A stretch of DNA of 64,000 nucleotides from an uncultured bacterium (GCA_945873205.1 CAMCCC010000005.1:1-64000), one strand, 5' to 3'; positions 8,131 to 16,118 are shown, counted from the stretch's first letter. Program-made: numbers and translations. Notes: generated by a model from the letters alone, not told the origin.

Positions 8131-9147
8131 ATGCCTCTGGAGATCATTCGGAACGATATTACAAAAATGGCCGTGGACGCTATTGTTAACGCCGCCAAGG
8201 AGTCGCTTTTGGGCGGTGGCGGTGTGGACGGATGCATCCACCGAGCGGCGGGGCCGGAGCTGCTGGCTGAATGCAGGACCCTTGGCGGATGCAAAACAGG
8301 CCAGGCCAAGATCACGAAAGCCTATCGTCTGCCCTGCAAATATGTGATCCATACGGTGGGGCCGGTGTGGCAGGACGGGAAACAGGGCGAGCGGGAAAAG
8401 CTGGCTTCCTGTTATCGGACAAGCCTTGCGCTGGCAAAGGAGCATGGCTGCGAAACCGTCGCCTTTCCGCTGATTTCCTCCGGGGTTTACGGCTATCCCA
8501 AGGATCAGGCGCTGCGGGTGGCAGTGGACACCATCGGCCAGTTCCTGATGGAAAATGATATGACGGTCTATCTTGTCATCTTCGACCGGGCGGCCTATCA
8601 AATCAGCGGGAAGCTGTTTGCCGATATTGCTGAGTACATCGACGACCACTACGTGGACGAGCATACTGACTTCCGGCGGGGGCGGCTGCGCAGGATGAAC
8701 CGGCTCGAAATGGTGGAGAGTGCGATATGCGAAGAATCCGCAGCTCCTTGCGCTCCTATGGCGGTGGGCGCTGTCGGCGGCAGCCTGGATGATTTGCTGA
8801 AAGACCTGGACGCCGGATTCTCTGAGACCTTGTTAAAGCTCATTGACCGCACCGGAAAAAAGGATTCCGAGATTTACAAAAAGGCCAACGTGGACCGGAA
8901 GCTGTTTTCCAAAATCCGAAATAACCCGGGTTACAAGCCCTCCAAGACAACGGCGCTGGCTTTTGCCATTGCGCTGGAGCTGGACTTGGAGGAGACAAGG
9001 GACTTAATTGCCCGGGCCGGCTTTGCCCTGAGCCACAGCAGTAAGTTCGATGTGATTATCGAGTACTTCATTCAGCAGAAGAATTACGACATCTTTGCAA
9101 TCAACGAAGCCCTGTTTGCTTTCGACCAGAGCCTGCTGGGGGCATAA
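8131..9147 (+). CDS. Macrodomain fused to a C-terminal XRE-like HTH region
   Basis: The 338-residue protein has a MacroD-like domain in residues 1-170: [30 protein letters not shown] gives the adenosine/ribose-binding and catalytic GGGGVDG loop, and SSGVYGYP gives the diphosphate loop. Residues 225-338 form a separate helical unit ([30 protein letters not shown]) that looks like a lambda-repressor-type HTH domain, joined by a variable linker rich in Ala and Gly. Macrodomains bind or hydrolyse ADP-ribose on proteins or nucleic acids. It follows the nuclease-helicase by 11 bases with AGGGGG upstream. It may remove ADP-ribose from a target or sense NAD-derived signals; this is inference. It differs from the Zn-Macro at 2651, lacking the Cys/His zinc insert. 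Confidence 0.85.
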   Translation: MPLEIIRNDITKMAVDAIVNAAKESLLGGGGVDGCIHRAAGPELLAECRTLGGCKTGQAKITKAYRLPCKYVIHTVGPVWQDGKQGEREKLASCYRTSLALAKEHGCETVAFPLISSGVYGYPKDQALRVAVDTIGQFLMENDMTVYLVIFDRAAYQISGKLFADIAEYIDDHYVDEHTDFRRGRLRRMNRLEMVESAICEESAAPCAPMAVGAVGGSLDDLLKDLDAGFSETLLKLIDRTGKKDSEIYKKANVDRKLFSKIRNNPGYKPSKTTALAFAIALELDLEETRDLIARAGFALSHSSKFDVIIEYFIQQKNYDIFAINEALFAFDQSLLGA

Positions 9148-9200
9148 GTCAAGATGAAGCTGAAAGAGGAAGTGGTTTGTCCGCTTCCTCTTTTCAGATC

Positions 9201-9944
9201 TTATCTTTCAATATCCTGGCTCATCTCTTCGGGGAATATATCCTTGATATAGTCCTTTACTGTGCGATACACTTCCTCGAACGGCGGTTTATACACACCA
9301 CCATCAAAACGGAACTTCTCGTAGGAATGACGCAGATCTTCGGGCCTGTGGAGGAAACCTTGGAAAGAGTCCAATGCCCTGCCGTTATTCTTCAGCGTCA
9401 GAAGCACATCGGCCTTATTAAAGCGAAAGACCTTGGAAATATAATACAGATCTACAACATCCTTCACTCTGCGGAAGACCTTATCTGTAGAAATAGCGGC
9501 AACTTTGTCTGCAATCATCTGAGAGGAAGAGACACCGCAAAACCGTAGACCCTCCACTTCGTAGATCTTTGTGGGAGGAATGGGACGATTTACATCGACA
9601 TCCATGGAGAACAGAACCTCATCAGTATCTCTATCCTTCAAGTCAAATCCGGCAGAGCGGCCTTCTCCGTAAGGCCTGAAGATACTTACGTCCAAATCAA
9701 TGCCGCTCTTTTTTAATGCGCTTTGCAGAGACTCTGCCATCTGTTCCCCTGTGGGCGGAGTGTCAGAGTTCCAGTTGGCATCGATATCGACAGTATGGCG
9801 CGTGTCTTCGGTGTATCCGCCTTCCATAAGACAAGCCTTCAGCACCATGGAACCCTTAAAACTGATAGGAATACCACTGTCGTAGATTGCCTTCATTACG
9901 GAATACATCAGTTTTTCTTCTGCAGTAAGCTTCAAAACAATCAC
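9201..9944 (-). CDS. AbiEii-like nucleotidyltransferase toxin
   Basis: The 247-residue protein shows the polymerase-beta-type nucleotidyltransferase core of the AbiEii/MenT family: KGSMVLKAC (the GS motif), HTVDIDANW with the paired aspartates, and a later SMDVDVNRP. AbiEii toxins inhibit growth by adding nucleotides to tRNA or similar acceptors and provide abortive infection against phages. It is encoded one base after the end of an HTH-domain gene in the same direction, the order expected for an antitoxin-toxin operon. Codon and base composition are more AT-rich than the core genome. The real acceptor in this protein is unknown. Confidence 0.85.
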   Translation of the reverse strand: MIVLKLTAEEKLMYSVMKAIYDSGIPISFKGSMVLKACLMEGGYTEDTRHTVDIDANWNSDTPPTGEQMAESLQSALKKSGIDLDVSIFRPYGEGRSAGFDLKDRDTDEVLFSMDVDVNRPIPPTKIYEVEGLRFCGVSSSQMIADKVAAISTDKVFRRVKDVVDLYYISKVFRFNKADVLLTLKNNGRALDSFQGFLHRPEDLRHSYEKFRFDGGVYKPPFEEVYRTVKDYIKDIFPEEMSQDIER

Positions 9945-9945
9945 C

Positions 9946-10596
9946 TCAATTTCCGTAATACGTTATGGCTTCCATTGCCAAGCGGTCAAACTGATCCTGA
10001 TATTCAGGGGCAACAGAAATTCCGTCAAAGCTTTCGCCGTTGCGATAATAATACTTGCTGATTGCCTCGGTAATTCCCTGCATATCCAGAATCGATTCGT
10101 TGGCCAACGCATCTGTTATTGTTCTGCTGAAATCAGTAAAGCGTAATCCGTTCTTTTCCCTTACGCAATGAGCACTGATTCGGTTACCCAATACGACCAC
10201 GCCGTTAAAGCGGGAAAGGCTGTCATCTCCATAAACCCAAACCAGATATTCATCGCTGCGTCCGCCAAAGTTGCCCTGGCACATCAATGCAGCATCCAAA
10301 GCGAATACGGCTGGCTCTCCGATACAATCACGAACAGCTCTGAGCCATGCGGTTGCACCGACAAAGTCGCTTCGCTTGGGTAGATTGTTCTTTTGGGGAT
10401 CATACTTGGGGAGCACCTTTGTTTTCCGGTTTGTAAGATCTGACCGAATGCGGTCCTCCAACAGGCTTATCATATATTCCGGTGGTGTACGCACACCGGA
10501 TTCCCAATTTTGAACAGTACGAAAGGGAATATTATATCGCGCAGCGAATTCACTTTGGGTATCTCCCAACAGAGTCCTCATTTCACGAATGTTCAT
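9946..10596 (-). CDS. HTH antitoxin/regulator of the AbiE-like pair
   Basis: The 216-residue protein opens with an XRE-type HTH (REMRTLLGDTQSEFAARYNIPFRTVQNWESG). The rest (from about residue 70) is a helical domain with SDFVGATAWLRAVRDCIGEPAVFALDAALM, which I do not recognise by name. It ends one base before the nucleotidyltransferase toxin gene, so they form one unit. A perfect 23-bp dyad overlaps its own promoter about 20 bases upstream of the start, as expected for an autoregulating antitoxin. GAGGTGAG precedes the ATG. In type IV AbiE systems the antitoxin does not bind the toxin directly; whether that applies here is unknown. Confidence 0.8.
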   Translation of the reverse strand: MNIREMRTLLGDTQSEFAARYNIPFRTVQNWESGVRTPPEYMISLLEDRIRSDLTNRKTKVLPKYDPQKNNLPKRSDFVGATAWLRAVRDCIGEPAVFALDAALMCQGNFGGRSDEYLVWVYGDDSLSRFNGVVVLGNRISAHCVREKNGLRFTDFSRTITDALANESILDMQGITEAISKYYYRNGESFDGISVAPEYQDQFDRLAMEAITYYGN

Positions 10597-10613
10597 GTTC
10601 TCACCTCAACAAT

Positions 10614-10642
10614 ATAATACACCCAATGGGTGTATTAGTCAA
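10614..10642 (-). promoter_or_regulatory. Promoter with built-in operator for the AbiE-like operon
   Basis: On the minus strand TTGACT (10642-10637) and TATTAT (10619-10614) are spaced by 17 bases. A perfect dyad, arms TAATACACCCA (10615-10625) and TGGGTGTATTA (10627-10637) around one central base, fills the spacer and the -10 box. A dimer of the adjacent HTH protein bound here would block RNA polymerase. The elements are seen directly; the regulator assignment is inferred. Confidence 0.75.
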
Positions 10643-10787
10643 CCGCAATTCGGTGGATACCTGCAAGGGGTATTGTAAAAAGAATTCCCATATAAGATAA
10701 ACAAAAAAATGTCGTCTGTTATGCGACCAAACCCTCCGACCGATTCGCTATACTCAAAGCGTAATCAAACGAAGGAGGGTTTTTCTT

Positions 10788-11423
10788 ATGACAGAATTGG
10801 TTTTTATCCTGGATCGGAGCGGTTCCATGAGCGGGTTGGAGAAGGACACCATCGGGGGCTTTAACTCCATGATCGAAAAGCAGAAGCGGGAGGATGGTCA
10901 GGCACTGGTTTCCACGGTGCTGTTTGACAACGAGAGCGTGGTCATCCATGACCGGCTGCCCCTGGACAGGGTGTCGCCCCTGACCGAACGGGAGTACTAC
11001 ACCCGGGGCTGCACGGCCCTGCTGGATGCGGTGGGCGGGGCAATCCATCACATCGGCAACATCCACAAGTACGCGCGCAAAGAAGATGTGCCGGAAAAGA
11101 CCCTGTTCATCATCACCACCGACGGTTACGAGAATGCCAGCAGGCACTATGACTACGAAAAGGTGCGGAAGATGATTCAGCATGAAAAGGAAAAGTACGG
11201 CTGGGAGTTCCTGTTCCTGGGGGCCAATATCGACGCTGCTGCCGAGGCCAAACGATTCGGAATCAGCGAAGACCGGGCGGTGACGTACAAGTGCGACGCG
11301 GCAGGAACCGCGCTGAACTATGACGTCATCAGCGAAGCTGTGTGCAATGTGCGGGCGTCCCGACCCCTTAGCGCCGGCTGGAAATCGAGGATTGACGAGG
11401 ACGTCAAAAAGCGGGGAAGATAA
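10788..11423 (+). CDS. von Willebrand factor A domain protein
   Basis: The 211-residue protein is almost wholly a vWA domain with a complete metal-ion-dependent adhesion site: DRSGSMS near residue 9, the threonine in GCTALLDAV and the aspartate in TTDGYEN. There is no signal peptide or membrane segment, so it is cytoplasmic. Bacterial cytoplasmic vWA proteins act as metal-dependent protein-binding adaptors, for example with AAA ATPases or tellurite-resistance-type proteins; no such partner is adjacent. AAGGAGGG precedes the ATG. The upstream region carries a 9-bp inverted repeat, AAACCCTCC at 10729-10737 and GGAGGGTTT at 10774-10782, that would pair with the ribosome binding site if transcribed. 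The function is unknown. Confidence 0.8.
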   Translation: MTELVFILDRSGSMSGLEKDTIGGFNSMIEKQKREDGQALVSTVLFDNESVVIHDRLPLDRVSPLTEREYYTRGCTALLDAVGGAIHHIGNIHKYARKEDVPEKTLFIITTDGYENASRHYDYEKVRKMIQHEKEKYGWEFLFLGANIDAAAEAKRFGISEDRAVTYKCDAAGTALNYDVISEAVCNVRASRPLSAGWKSRIDEDVKKRGR

Positions 11424-11444
11424 GCCCAGCCCATAGCTTCACTG

Positions 11445-11504
11445 TGAACTGCACCCCACTTGTTGGATGGGCTTTGTGCTGTCCAACAGGTGGGGTGCAA
11501 TTCA
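11445..11504. repeat. 60-bp near-perfect palindrome resembling paired IS3-type ends (MITE-like) or a bidirectional hairpin
   Basis: Arms 11445-11467 and 11482-11504 are inverted copies of 23 bases with two mismatches, starting TGAACTGCACCCCAC and TGAATTGCACCCCAC, around a 14-base loop. The TGxACTGCACCCC start resembles the terminal repeats of IS3-family elements as I remember them. It lies between converging genes and has no U-tract on either side, so a plain intrinsic terminator is less likely. It may be a minimal non-autonomous repeat; a search for further copies would decide. Confidence 0.5.
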
Positions 11505-11523
11505 GTAGGTCAAGACTTTATGC

Positions 11524-12285
11524 TCACCGGTTTTCGTTGCACCAGCGGGCAATGTCAGTGATTAAGTCCAGGGGCAGGGGCTTACTGTAGGGCAGCTGGA
11601 TGGCACCCTTGCTGGTTTTGAAATCTTCCAGTCGCTGGGCAAATTCTATGATGGCATCCGGGCCGGGGTACAGGCCGATATGCTTTTTGAAGCAGGCAAA
11701 CTGGATCAGATTCTGCTTATCCCAGTACGTCGGCATGCTCCAGGAGATTTTCTCTTTCGCATCCGGCAGCGCGGCCTTGATGGCGGCGTTTACCCGACGC
11801 AAATAGGGCTGCGCTTCTTCCGGCTGACTGAGAATGTATTCTTCAATGGTCGCCGGCGCAGGCCCGCAGTAGTGGCTCTGATTCTGGCTCTTGAAGCTGC
11901 GCCCGCAGTTGGGGCAAGTCCACATTTCATCTGCCCCTCTTCGCAGAATTTTTTCCATCGGCTTGCCCTTGGCGAGCTCGTCGATCAACTTGTCCAGATA
12001 GCGGATTTCACGCATGAGGGGGTCTTCCACATCCTCGACCCGCACGCCGCAGACCGTGCCTTTGATCTGTTCCCGATTGGGATTCAGCCTGGGTGCCTTC
12101 TGGAAAAACTCTCCGTAGGTCACCGGCTCGTTCAGCATCCGCTCAATATCTGCTTTGCTGTACCCGGTGAGCCAGGTGACAACCTCCTGCACCTCTTCAC
12201 TGCTGCGCCCTTTCTTCAAGGCCTTGCTTTCCAGCAGGGGATATACCTTTGCAAACTGCATCTGAACCACTTGTTCGTTTGTCAT
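11524..12285 (-). CDS. DUF2200-DUF1801 fusion protein
   Basis: The 253-residue protein joins an N-terminal DUF2200 domain (residues 1-115, opening [21 protein letters not shown] and including [11 protein letters not shown]) to a C-terminal DUF1801/YdhG-like domain (about residues 150-250, with [22 protein letters not shown] and HIGLYPGP). Between them is a short Cys/His stretch, CPNCGRSF...HYC, that could bind zinc. DUF1801 proteins have a frataxin/YdhG-like fold and have been proposed as iron-binding or small-molecule binding proteins; no reaction is established. It has no signal peptide. It lies 120 bases downstream of the nuclease-like gene on the same strand. The biological role is unknown. 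Confidence 0.75.
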   Translation of the reverse strand: MTNEQVVQMQFAKVYPLLESKALKKGRSSEEVQEVVTWLTGYSKADIERMLNEPVTYGEFFQKAPRLNPNREQIKGTVCGVRVEDVEDPLMREIRYLDKLIDELAKGKPMEKILRRGADEMWTCPNCGRSFKSQNQSHYCGPAPATIEEYILSQPEEAQPYLRRVNAAIKAALPDAKEKISWSMPTYWDKQNLIQFACFKKHIGLYPGPDAIIEFAQRLEDFKTSKGAIQLPYSKPLPLDLITDIARWCNENR

Positions 12286-12405
12286 ATAGGGCTACCATCC
12301 TGACTTGTTTTATGTGTAGGTAATATCAAAGGAGAATACAACAACTTCTGGGGGGCACAGTCTGCCGTGCGCGTAACTCTGATGTACAGGGAAGCCAAGA
12401 GCGAC

Positions 12406-13158
12406 CTACTTCCTGAGGGCCTTTGAAAGAATGTCATCCAGATTCTTTATTTCATCGCCGAATATTTCCAGAAGGGAATATCCATTGTCCCTGTAGAATG
12501 CAGTCTTCCGCTTCCGCCTGGTTTCATAGGCACTGTCATTCATACCCCAAATCTCAATAAAAAGATTGTATCGGGGGAGAAAGAAATCGCTGCAATAAGT
12601 GATTTTTGCATCCTTGGAGAAAACGGCCTTTTCATAGGCGTGGCAAACATCGTGATGATACAGCCAGTTATCCACAAGGGCTTCATTTCTGGATCTGACA
12701 TAGTGCCCGTCTTCGCAGCGAAATTCGGCAGGCCACTTGAGACGGAAATCCAGCTCATTTTTGCCAGGCTCCTTTTCAACAACAGGAGCAGGCTGTGTGG
12801 TTCCTTTCTTTACTGGCTCACTTTGGGCGAGATCAAAAATCCGCATGGCACAGTAGACGGAAATTGCGGCAGAATTCTTTGCGCTGCCTCTCTGGGCAAC
12901 ACTGTCTGCAATGGATTTGAAAGCCGGGAAATCGAAGTAAACTTTATCTTCGTATAACTTGGTCTTGGCGATCTGTTTTATTTGTTCGATGGTTAGATTT
13001 GATTCTTCCGTTGGGCATTTGGCTTGAATCTTATGGATTTCCCTCATGAACGCAGAATCCGAGTAAAGCGATTCAAGCTGCTCGCCAAAATCCTTCAGAA
13101 AGCTCGACCCCCAAAGGAGCTGAGAACGGTACAGATCAATTATGCTTTCGGTGTTCAT
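12406..13158 (-). CDS. Putative PD-(D/E)XK nuclease-like protein
   Basis: The 250-residue protein has a helical N-terminal half of unknown type and a C-terminal restriction-endonuclease-like core (about residues 155-245): RSRNEALVDNWL gives the helix with the conserved Glu, YCSDFFLP the Asp strand and FIEIWGMND the Glu strand. The following KRKTAFYRDNGYSLLEIFGDE fits the last helix-strand of the fold. Similar cores occur in defence-island nucleases and DNA-repair factors. A 112-residue gene ends 16 bases upstream and shares one clear promoter, so the two likely act together. The DNA is AT-rich relative to the core genome. A defence role is inference. Confidence 0.65.
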   Translation of the reverse strand: MNTESIIDLYRSQLLWGSSFLKDFGEQLESLYSDSAFMREIHKIQAKCPTEESNLTIEQIKQIAKTKLYEDKVYFDFPAFKSIADSVAQRGSAKNSAAISVYCAMRIFDLAQSEPVKKGTTQPAPVVEKEPGKNELDFRLKWPAEFRCEDGHYVRSRNEALVDNWLYHHDVCHAYEKAVFSKDAKITYCSDFFLPRYNLFIEIWGMNDSAYETRRKRKTAFYRDNGYSLLEIFGDEIKNLDDILSKALRK

Positions 13159-13174
13159 CGTTTTTTTCTTCCAC

Positions 13175-13513
13175 TTATCGGGATAGAACCCAGTTCACAA
13201 AATTTGTTCGGGTATCCCGCTGGCTCGACTTCCCTTTGTAGTACCAGTCGTTGCAAAGAATATAACGAGTGCCAAATGCAGAGATAGGCTCCGGATAGTA
13301 TCGGCGGTTCCCTGCGGAGTCCATAAACATTTCTTTTGGGACAGAACCAACTTGGGGGACTTTTTGGAGAACAGGATAATTCATGTCAAATTTTGTTTTG
13401 CAGAAATTGGGGTCAGTCAAGAGTTGAAGATTTTGCGGTTGGTTTTTTCTTATCAGGAGAGTGATCATTTTAAATGCAAAGTCCTTATTTTTTAGGGTCA
13501 TGTACTGCTCCAT
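13175..13513 (-). CDS. Uncharacterised 112-residue protein paired with the nuclease-like gene
   Basis: I do not recognise this family. The start at 13513 is chosen because AAAGGGGGAAT lies just upstream; a longer frame to 13651 is open but has no ribosome binding site and would include the promoter. The protein is basic, without membrane segments. Features are an N-terminal helical part (TLKNKDFAFKMITLLIRKNQ) and a Trp/Tyr-rich C-terminus (ILCNDWYYKGKSS...TNFVNWVLS). It sits directly upstream of the nuclease-like gene and behind a 17-base-spaced promoter. It could be an immunity, antitoxin or targeting partner, but the sequence does not say which. Confidence 0.6.
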   Translation of the reverse strand: MEQYMTLKNKDFAFKMITLLIRKNQPQNLQLLTDPNFCKTKFDMNYPVLQKVPQVGSVPKEMFMDSAGNRRYYPEPISAFGTRYILCNDWYYKGKSSQRDTRTNFVNWVLSR

Positions 13514-13592
13514 AGAAATTCCCCCTTTCAATTTTTTGCCAGCGAACATGATGACGGATAGAAAAGATGTGATGGTTTGGATTTCTAAGACA

Positions 13593-13621
13593 ATTATAAA
13601 TGAAACAAAATAGGAATACAA
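13593..13621 (-). promoter_or_regulatory. Promoter of the small protein/nuclease operon
   Basis: On the minus strand TTGTAT (13621-13616) and TATAAT (13598-13593) are separated by 17 bases, 80 bases upstream of the 13513 start. This is the best promoter match between the operon and the DUF6076 gene. Confidence 0.6.
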
Positions 13622-13715
13622 GAGCGGCTGATGGTGACACAGAAGGCGCAAATCTTACATTGCCATAACCAAAGAAAAGGGGGCTGACCGGCAAGGGCGG
13701 CGCCCTTTTTGCTTC

Positions 13716-14681
13716 TCACGATTCCGCCAGCCAGCGCTTGAATTCCTCCAGCGTGATGAGGTCACGGTCACACTTCTTTTTCTGCTCCCGGGCTTGCTGG
13801 CTCCAGGCAGAGAATTCATCGTCGGTGATACGACCGGCCTTGATCCAGGCGAAGCGCTTCTTGTACTCCTTGCGGTAGGCCTTGAACACAGGGTCTTCCG
13901 CTTGTTTTTTTGTCCACTGTCGGAGCGCGCCGGCGTCACGGCAGGTCTGCCGGTCGCCGGATACCGGGCGCTCGCAGTACTCCGCACTGACACGGCCCGT
14001 CTGCGGAAAGTAACGCCCGCAGTTCTTACAGCGGCGAACGGTAACGCCACGCTCCACACAACTGCGCAGAGAGTAATCGATCATGTCGGCAATGTTCCCG
14101 GAATACAAAACCGGCGAACAGCGGCCCGGCTCAACCGGCTCAAAGCTGAGGGGGATGGGCCGGAAGGGAAACAGCTCCGGGTCCCGGGGCCCATCAAAAA
14201 GATAACACTTCGATGCCTGCTGCTGCGGATCACGCCCGGCTTTATCCACATCCAGAACCAGATCAAAAAAGCACTGTACCTGCTTCTGATAGATCGAAAG
14301 CTGCTCCGGCAGACACCGCAGCTCCTCCAGCATCTGCCTGTCCTCCGCGGTGCCAAGCGCACCGGAGCTGCCCACTCGGCAAAAACGATCATACCAGCGC
14401 ACATACAGAAGCTGAAAGTAGATGTGCCTGTGGGCAAGCTCACCCAGAGCCACCATGGCGGCCGTGCCGGCCTCCCGATCCTCCGCGGTAATCAGGCGCT
14501 CCCAGTTTTCCGCAATGCCCTGGAGAATCGGGGTCAGCGCCCCGCAGTCAAGCTCCTGGAAAGAAAGCAGACTTTCCAGAAAGGGGAGCTCCTGGTTGAC
14601 GGAAGGGGCGCCCTGCATGCCATAGGCGTCATATTGAAAAATCTCCTTCTTCCCGGAGAAATACATTTTGCCGTACCACAT
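13716..14681 (-). CDS. DUF6076-type protein with Cys-rich zinc-finger-like motif
   Basis: The 321-residue protein matches, as far as I can recall, the DUF6076 group that travels with clostridial integrative elements. Residues about 215-260 hold CKNCGRYFPQTGR, YCERP and a later Cys, a likely zinc-binding finger, followed by a Lys/Arg/Gln-rich helical tail (FKAYRKEYKKRFAWIK) that could bind nucleic acid. The N-terminal 200 residues are helical. The start at 14681 has GGAGG five bases upstream; TTG at 14693 is less likely. It is divergent from the excisionase-integrase module and separated by a repeat-rich control region. No function is known. Confidence 0.6.
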   Translation of the reverse strand: MWYGKMYFSGKKEIFQYDAYGMQGAPSVNQELPFLESLLSFQELDCGALTPILQGIAENWERLITAEDREAGTAAMVALGELAHRHIYFQLLYVRWYDRFCRVGSSGALGTAEDRQMLEELRCLPEQLSIYQKQVQCFFDLVLDVDKAGRDPQQQASKCYLFDGPRDPELFPFRPIPLSFEPVEPGRCSPVLYSGNIADMIDYSLRSCVERGVTVRRCKNCGRYFPQTGRVSAEYCERPVSGDRQTCRDAGALRQWTKKQAEDPVFKAYRKEYKKRFAWIKAGRITDDEFSAWSQQAREQKKKCDRDLITLEEFKRWLAES

Positions 14682-14694
14682 AGCGGCCTCCAAA

Positions 14695-14801
14695 TGTTAG
14701 ACAATTGTAAATTTTGCTTACGATAGACTTGACATGGGCAAAGGGGGACGTTAGGATGAAATTAAGGAAACTGTCAAAATTGACTTACGATTAGTCTAAC
14801 A
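14695..14801. promoter_or_regulatory. Divergent control region of the integrative module
   Basis: TGTTAGAC at 14695-14702 is mirrored by GTCTAACA at 14794-14801, and CTTACGAT occurs twice between them. On the plus strand TTGACA (14729-14734) and TAGGAT (14752-14757) are spaced by 17 bases and point at the excisionase-integrase genes. The repeats may bind the excisionase or a regulator. The stretch from 14815 to 15184 has only weak open frames and a 12-bp stem-loop with one mismatch near 15046-15076; I read it as an untranslated leader. Confidence 0.5.
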
Positions 14802-15184
14802 CCCCGAAAGTGCTTTGTCAACGGAAAGATGGTTTCAAACCAAAGGAACCTTGAAAAGGGAATACCCATCACCAGAGAGGATACTCACCGGCGAAGTATT
14901 GCCAGGACGCTGCCAACGGCTGGGGCGGCTGAGCGTACCAAGGGGAAAGAAAACGCAGTGCAGGTCAAACAAGGCCGCAGGGCAGGAACAGGTATGGTGT
15001 ATGGCCAAGACCAATTCAGAGAGGGGGAGATACAGAACAAAGAAAAGCCGCCGAACTGCTGCAACAGTTCAGCGGCACGTCACGTTTCGGAAAACGCAGA
15101 CGCCATCTGCAATCAGTCTAACAGAGAGGGCTCCGAAACGCAAGAATTTTTCTCTGAACGATAAATTTTATCGGAGGTACCTAT

Positions 15185-15394
15185 TTGATTCTTTCAGACT
15201 ATAAAAACTACGACGAGCTTCCGCTGTTTCTCAACGCGGAGCTCATCGCCAAAACCCTGGGCATCGCGCCCTCCAGCGCATACGAACTGATGCGGGAAAA
15301 AGACTTCCCGGCGCTGCATGTGGGCAAACGCATTGTGGTGCCCAAGGAACAATTCCGGCTGTGGGTGGAAAAGCAGACGGGAGGTGTGGAATGA
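15185..15394 (+). CDS. Excisionase-type small HTH protein
   Basis: The 69-residue protein is a MerR-like HTH_17 domain typical of excisionases: FLNAELIAKTLGIAPSSAYELMREKDFPALHVGKRIVVPKEQFRLWVEKQ. Such proteins bend DNA at attachment sites and bias tyrosine recombinases toward excision. The start is a TTG with GGAGG eight bases upstream; no ATG in frame keeps the domain intact. Its stop overlaps the start of the next gene (ATGA), so they are translationally coupled. It lies upstream of two integrase genes, the usual position. Confidence 0.85.
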   Translation: MILSDYKNYDELPLFLNAELIAKTLGIAPSSAYELMREKDFPALHVGKRIVVPKEQFRLWVEKQTGGVE

Positions 15395-15816
15395 AAAAGA
15401 GCTGGGCCAAGCGGGATCCCATCAAAAATTATTTTCCGCTGCCCAATGAGATCTATCACCTGGGGCTGTCCCACGGGGCAATCGCGGTCTACGGTTATCT
15501 GCTCAGCATTGAAGACCGCAGTACCTACCAGTGCTACCCCAGCTATGCCACCATCGGTCATGCGGTGGGCATGAGCCGCAACACGGTGCGGAAGTATGTG
15601 GCGGAGCTGGAGGAGCGCAGGCTCATCCGAACGGAGCAGACCACCATCACCACAGCGGATGGACGCAAACGCAACGGAAGTCTGCTCTACACAATTCTGC
15701 CGGTTCAGCTGGCCATCGAGCAGTTCTATGAGCGGCAGCTCAACGCGGCGGACCGGGAACGGCAGCGGCAGCGGGCGGCAAAAGCCTTGGAGAAGCGTGG
15801 TGGAGGGGTGCAGTAG
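15391..15816 (+). CDS. HTH replication-initiator-like protein of the integrative element
   Basis: The 141-residue protein has the winged-helix pattern of replication-initiation/RepA-N-like proteins of mobile elements: FPLPNEIYHLGLSHGAIAVYGYLLSIED, then CYPSYATIGHAVGMSRNTVRKYVAELEERRLI. The C-terminus is a charged helix (AADRERQRQRAAKALEKR). GGGAGGTG precedes the ATG, and the start overlaps the excisionase stop by four bases. The 302 bases after the stop, to 16118, show CAG/TAG-type low-complexity DNA and no acceptable frame on either strand; the two integrase genes follow. A role in element replication or control is likely by family. Confidence 0.7.
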   Translation: MKKSWAKRDPIKNYFPLPNEIYHLGLSHGAIAVYGYLLSIEDRSTYQCYPSYATIGHAVGMSRNTVRKYVAELEERRLIRTEQTTITTADGRKRNGSLLYTILPVQLAIEQFYERQLNAADRERQRQRAAKALEKRGGGVQ

Positions 15817-16118
15817 CAGCAGTAGCAGCAGGAGAAAAGCCCGGGGTCATGACGGCCCCGGCAGAGCCACTTCTGCCCGCAGTGCGGGCAGTTTCCGGCG
15901 GGAAAGAGGGCGTTCCAAAAGCACGGAAAATTGGCAAAAGGAGTCGTCAATGCCGGTTTTGCCCGGCGTTCCGGGGGTTTCTCCGGGGTCATGGCCGCCT
16001 TTGGCTGGGTTCTGCCCAATTCTTTCGGCGTTTTGCCAGGGAACTTCGTTGCTTCTGGATATGGATTGTTGAGGGGAAATATGGTACTTGTTTGTTCTGA
16101 AGCAGGGAGGTGACCCAA

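Noticed and set aside
2651-9147. The two macrodomain genes as one duplicated gene
   Set aside because: The Zn-Macro at 2651 has a Cys/His zinc insert and N-terminal helical region, while the one at 8131 has the GGGGVDG loop and a C-terminal HTH; they belong to different macrodomain classes.
14829-15164. Open frames of 111-129 codons upstream of the excisionase
   Set aside because: Two overlapping frames with Arg/Gln/Thr-rich products, no recognisable fold and no ribosome binding site; a leader RNA is more likely.
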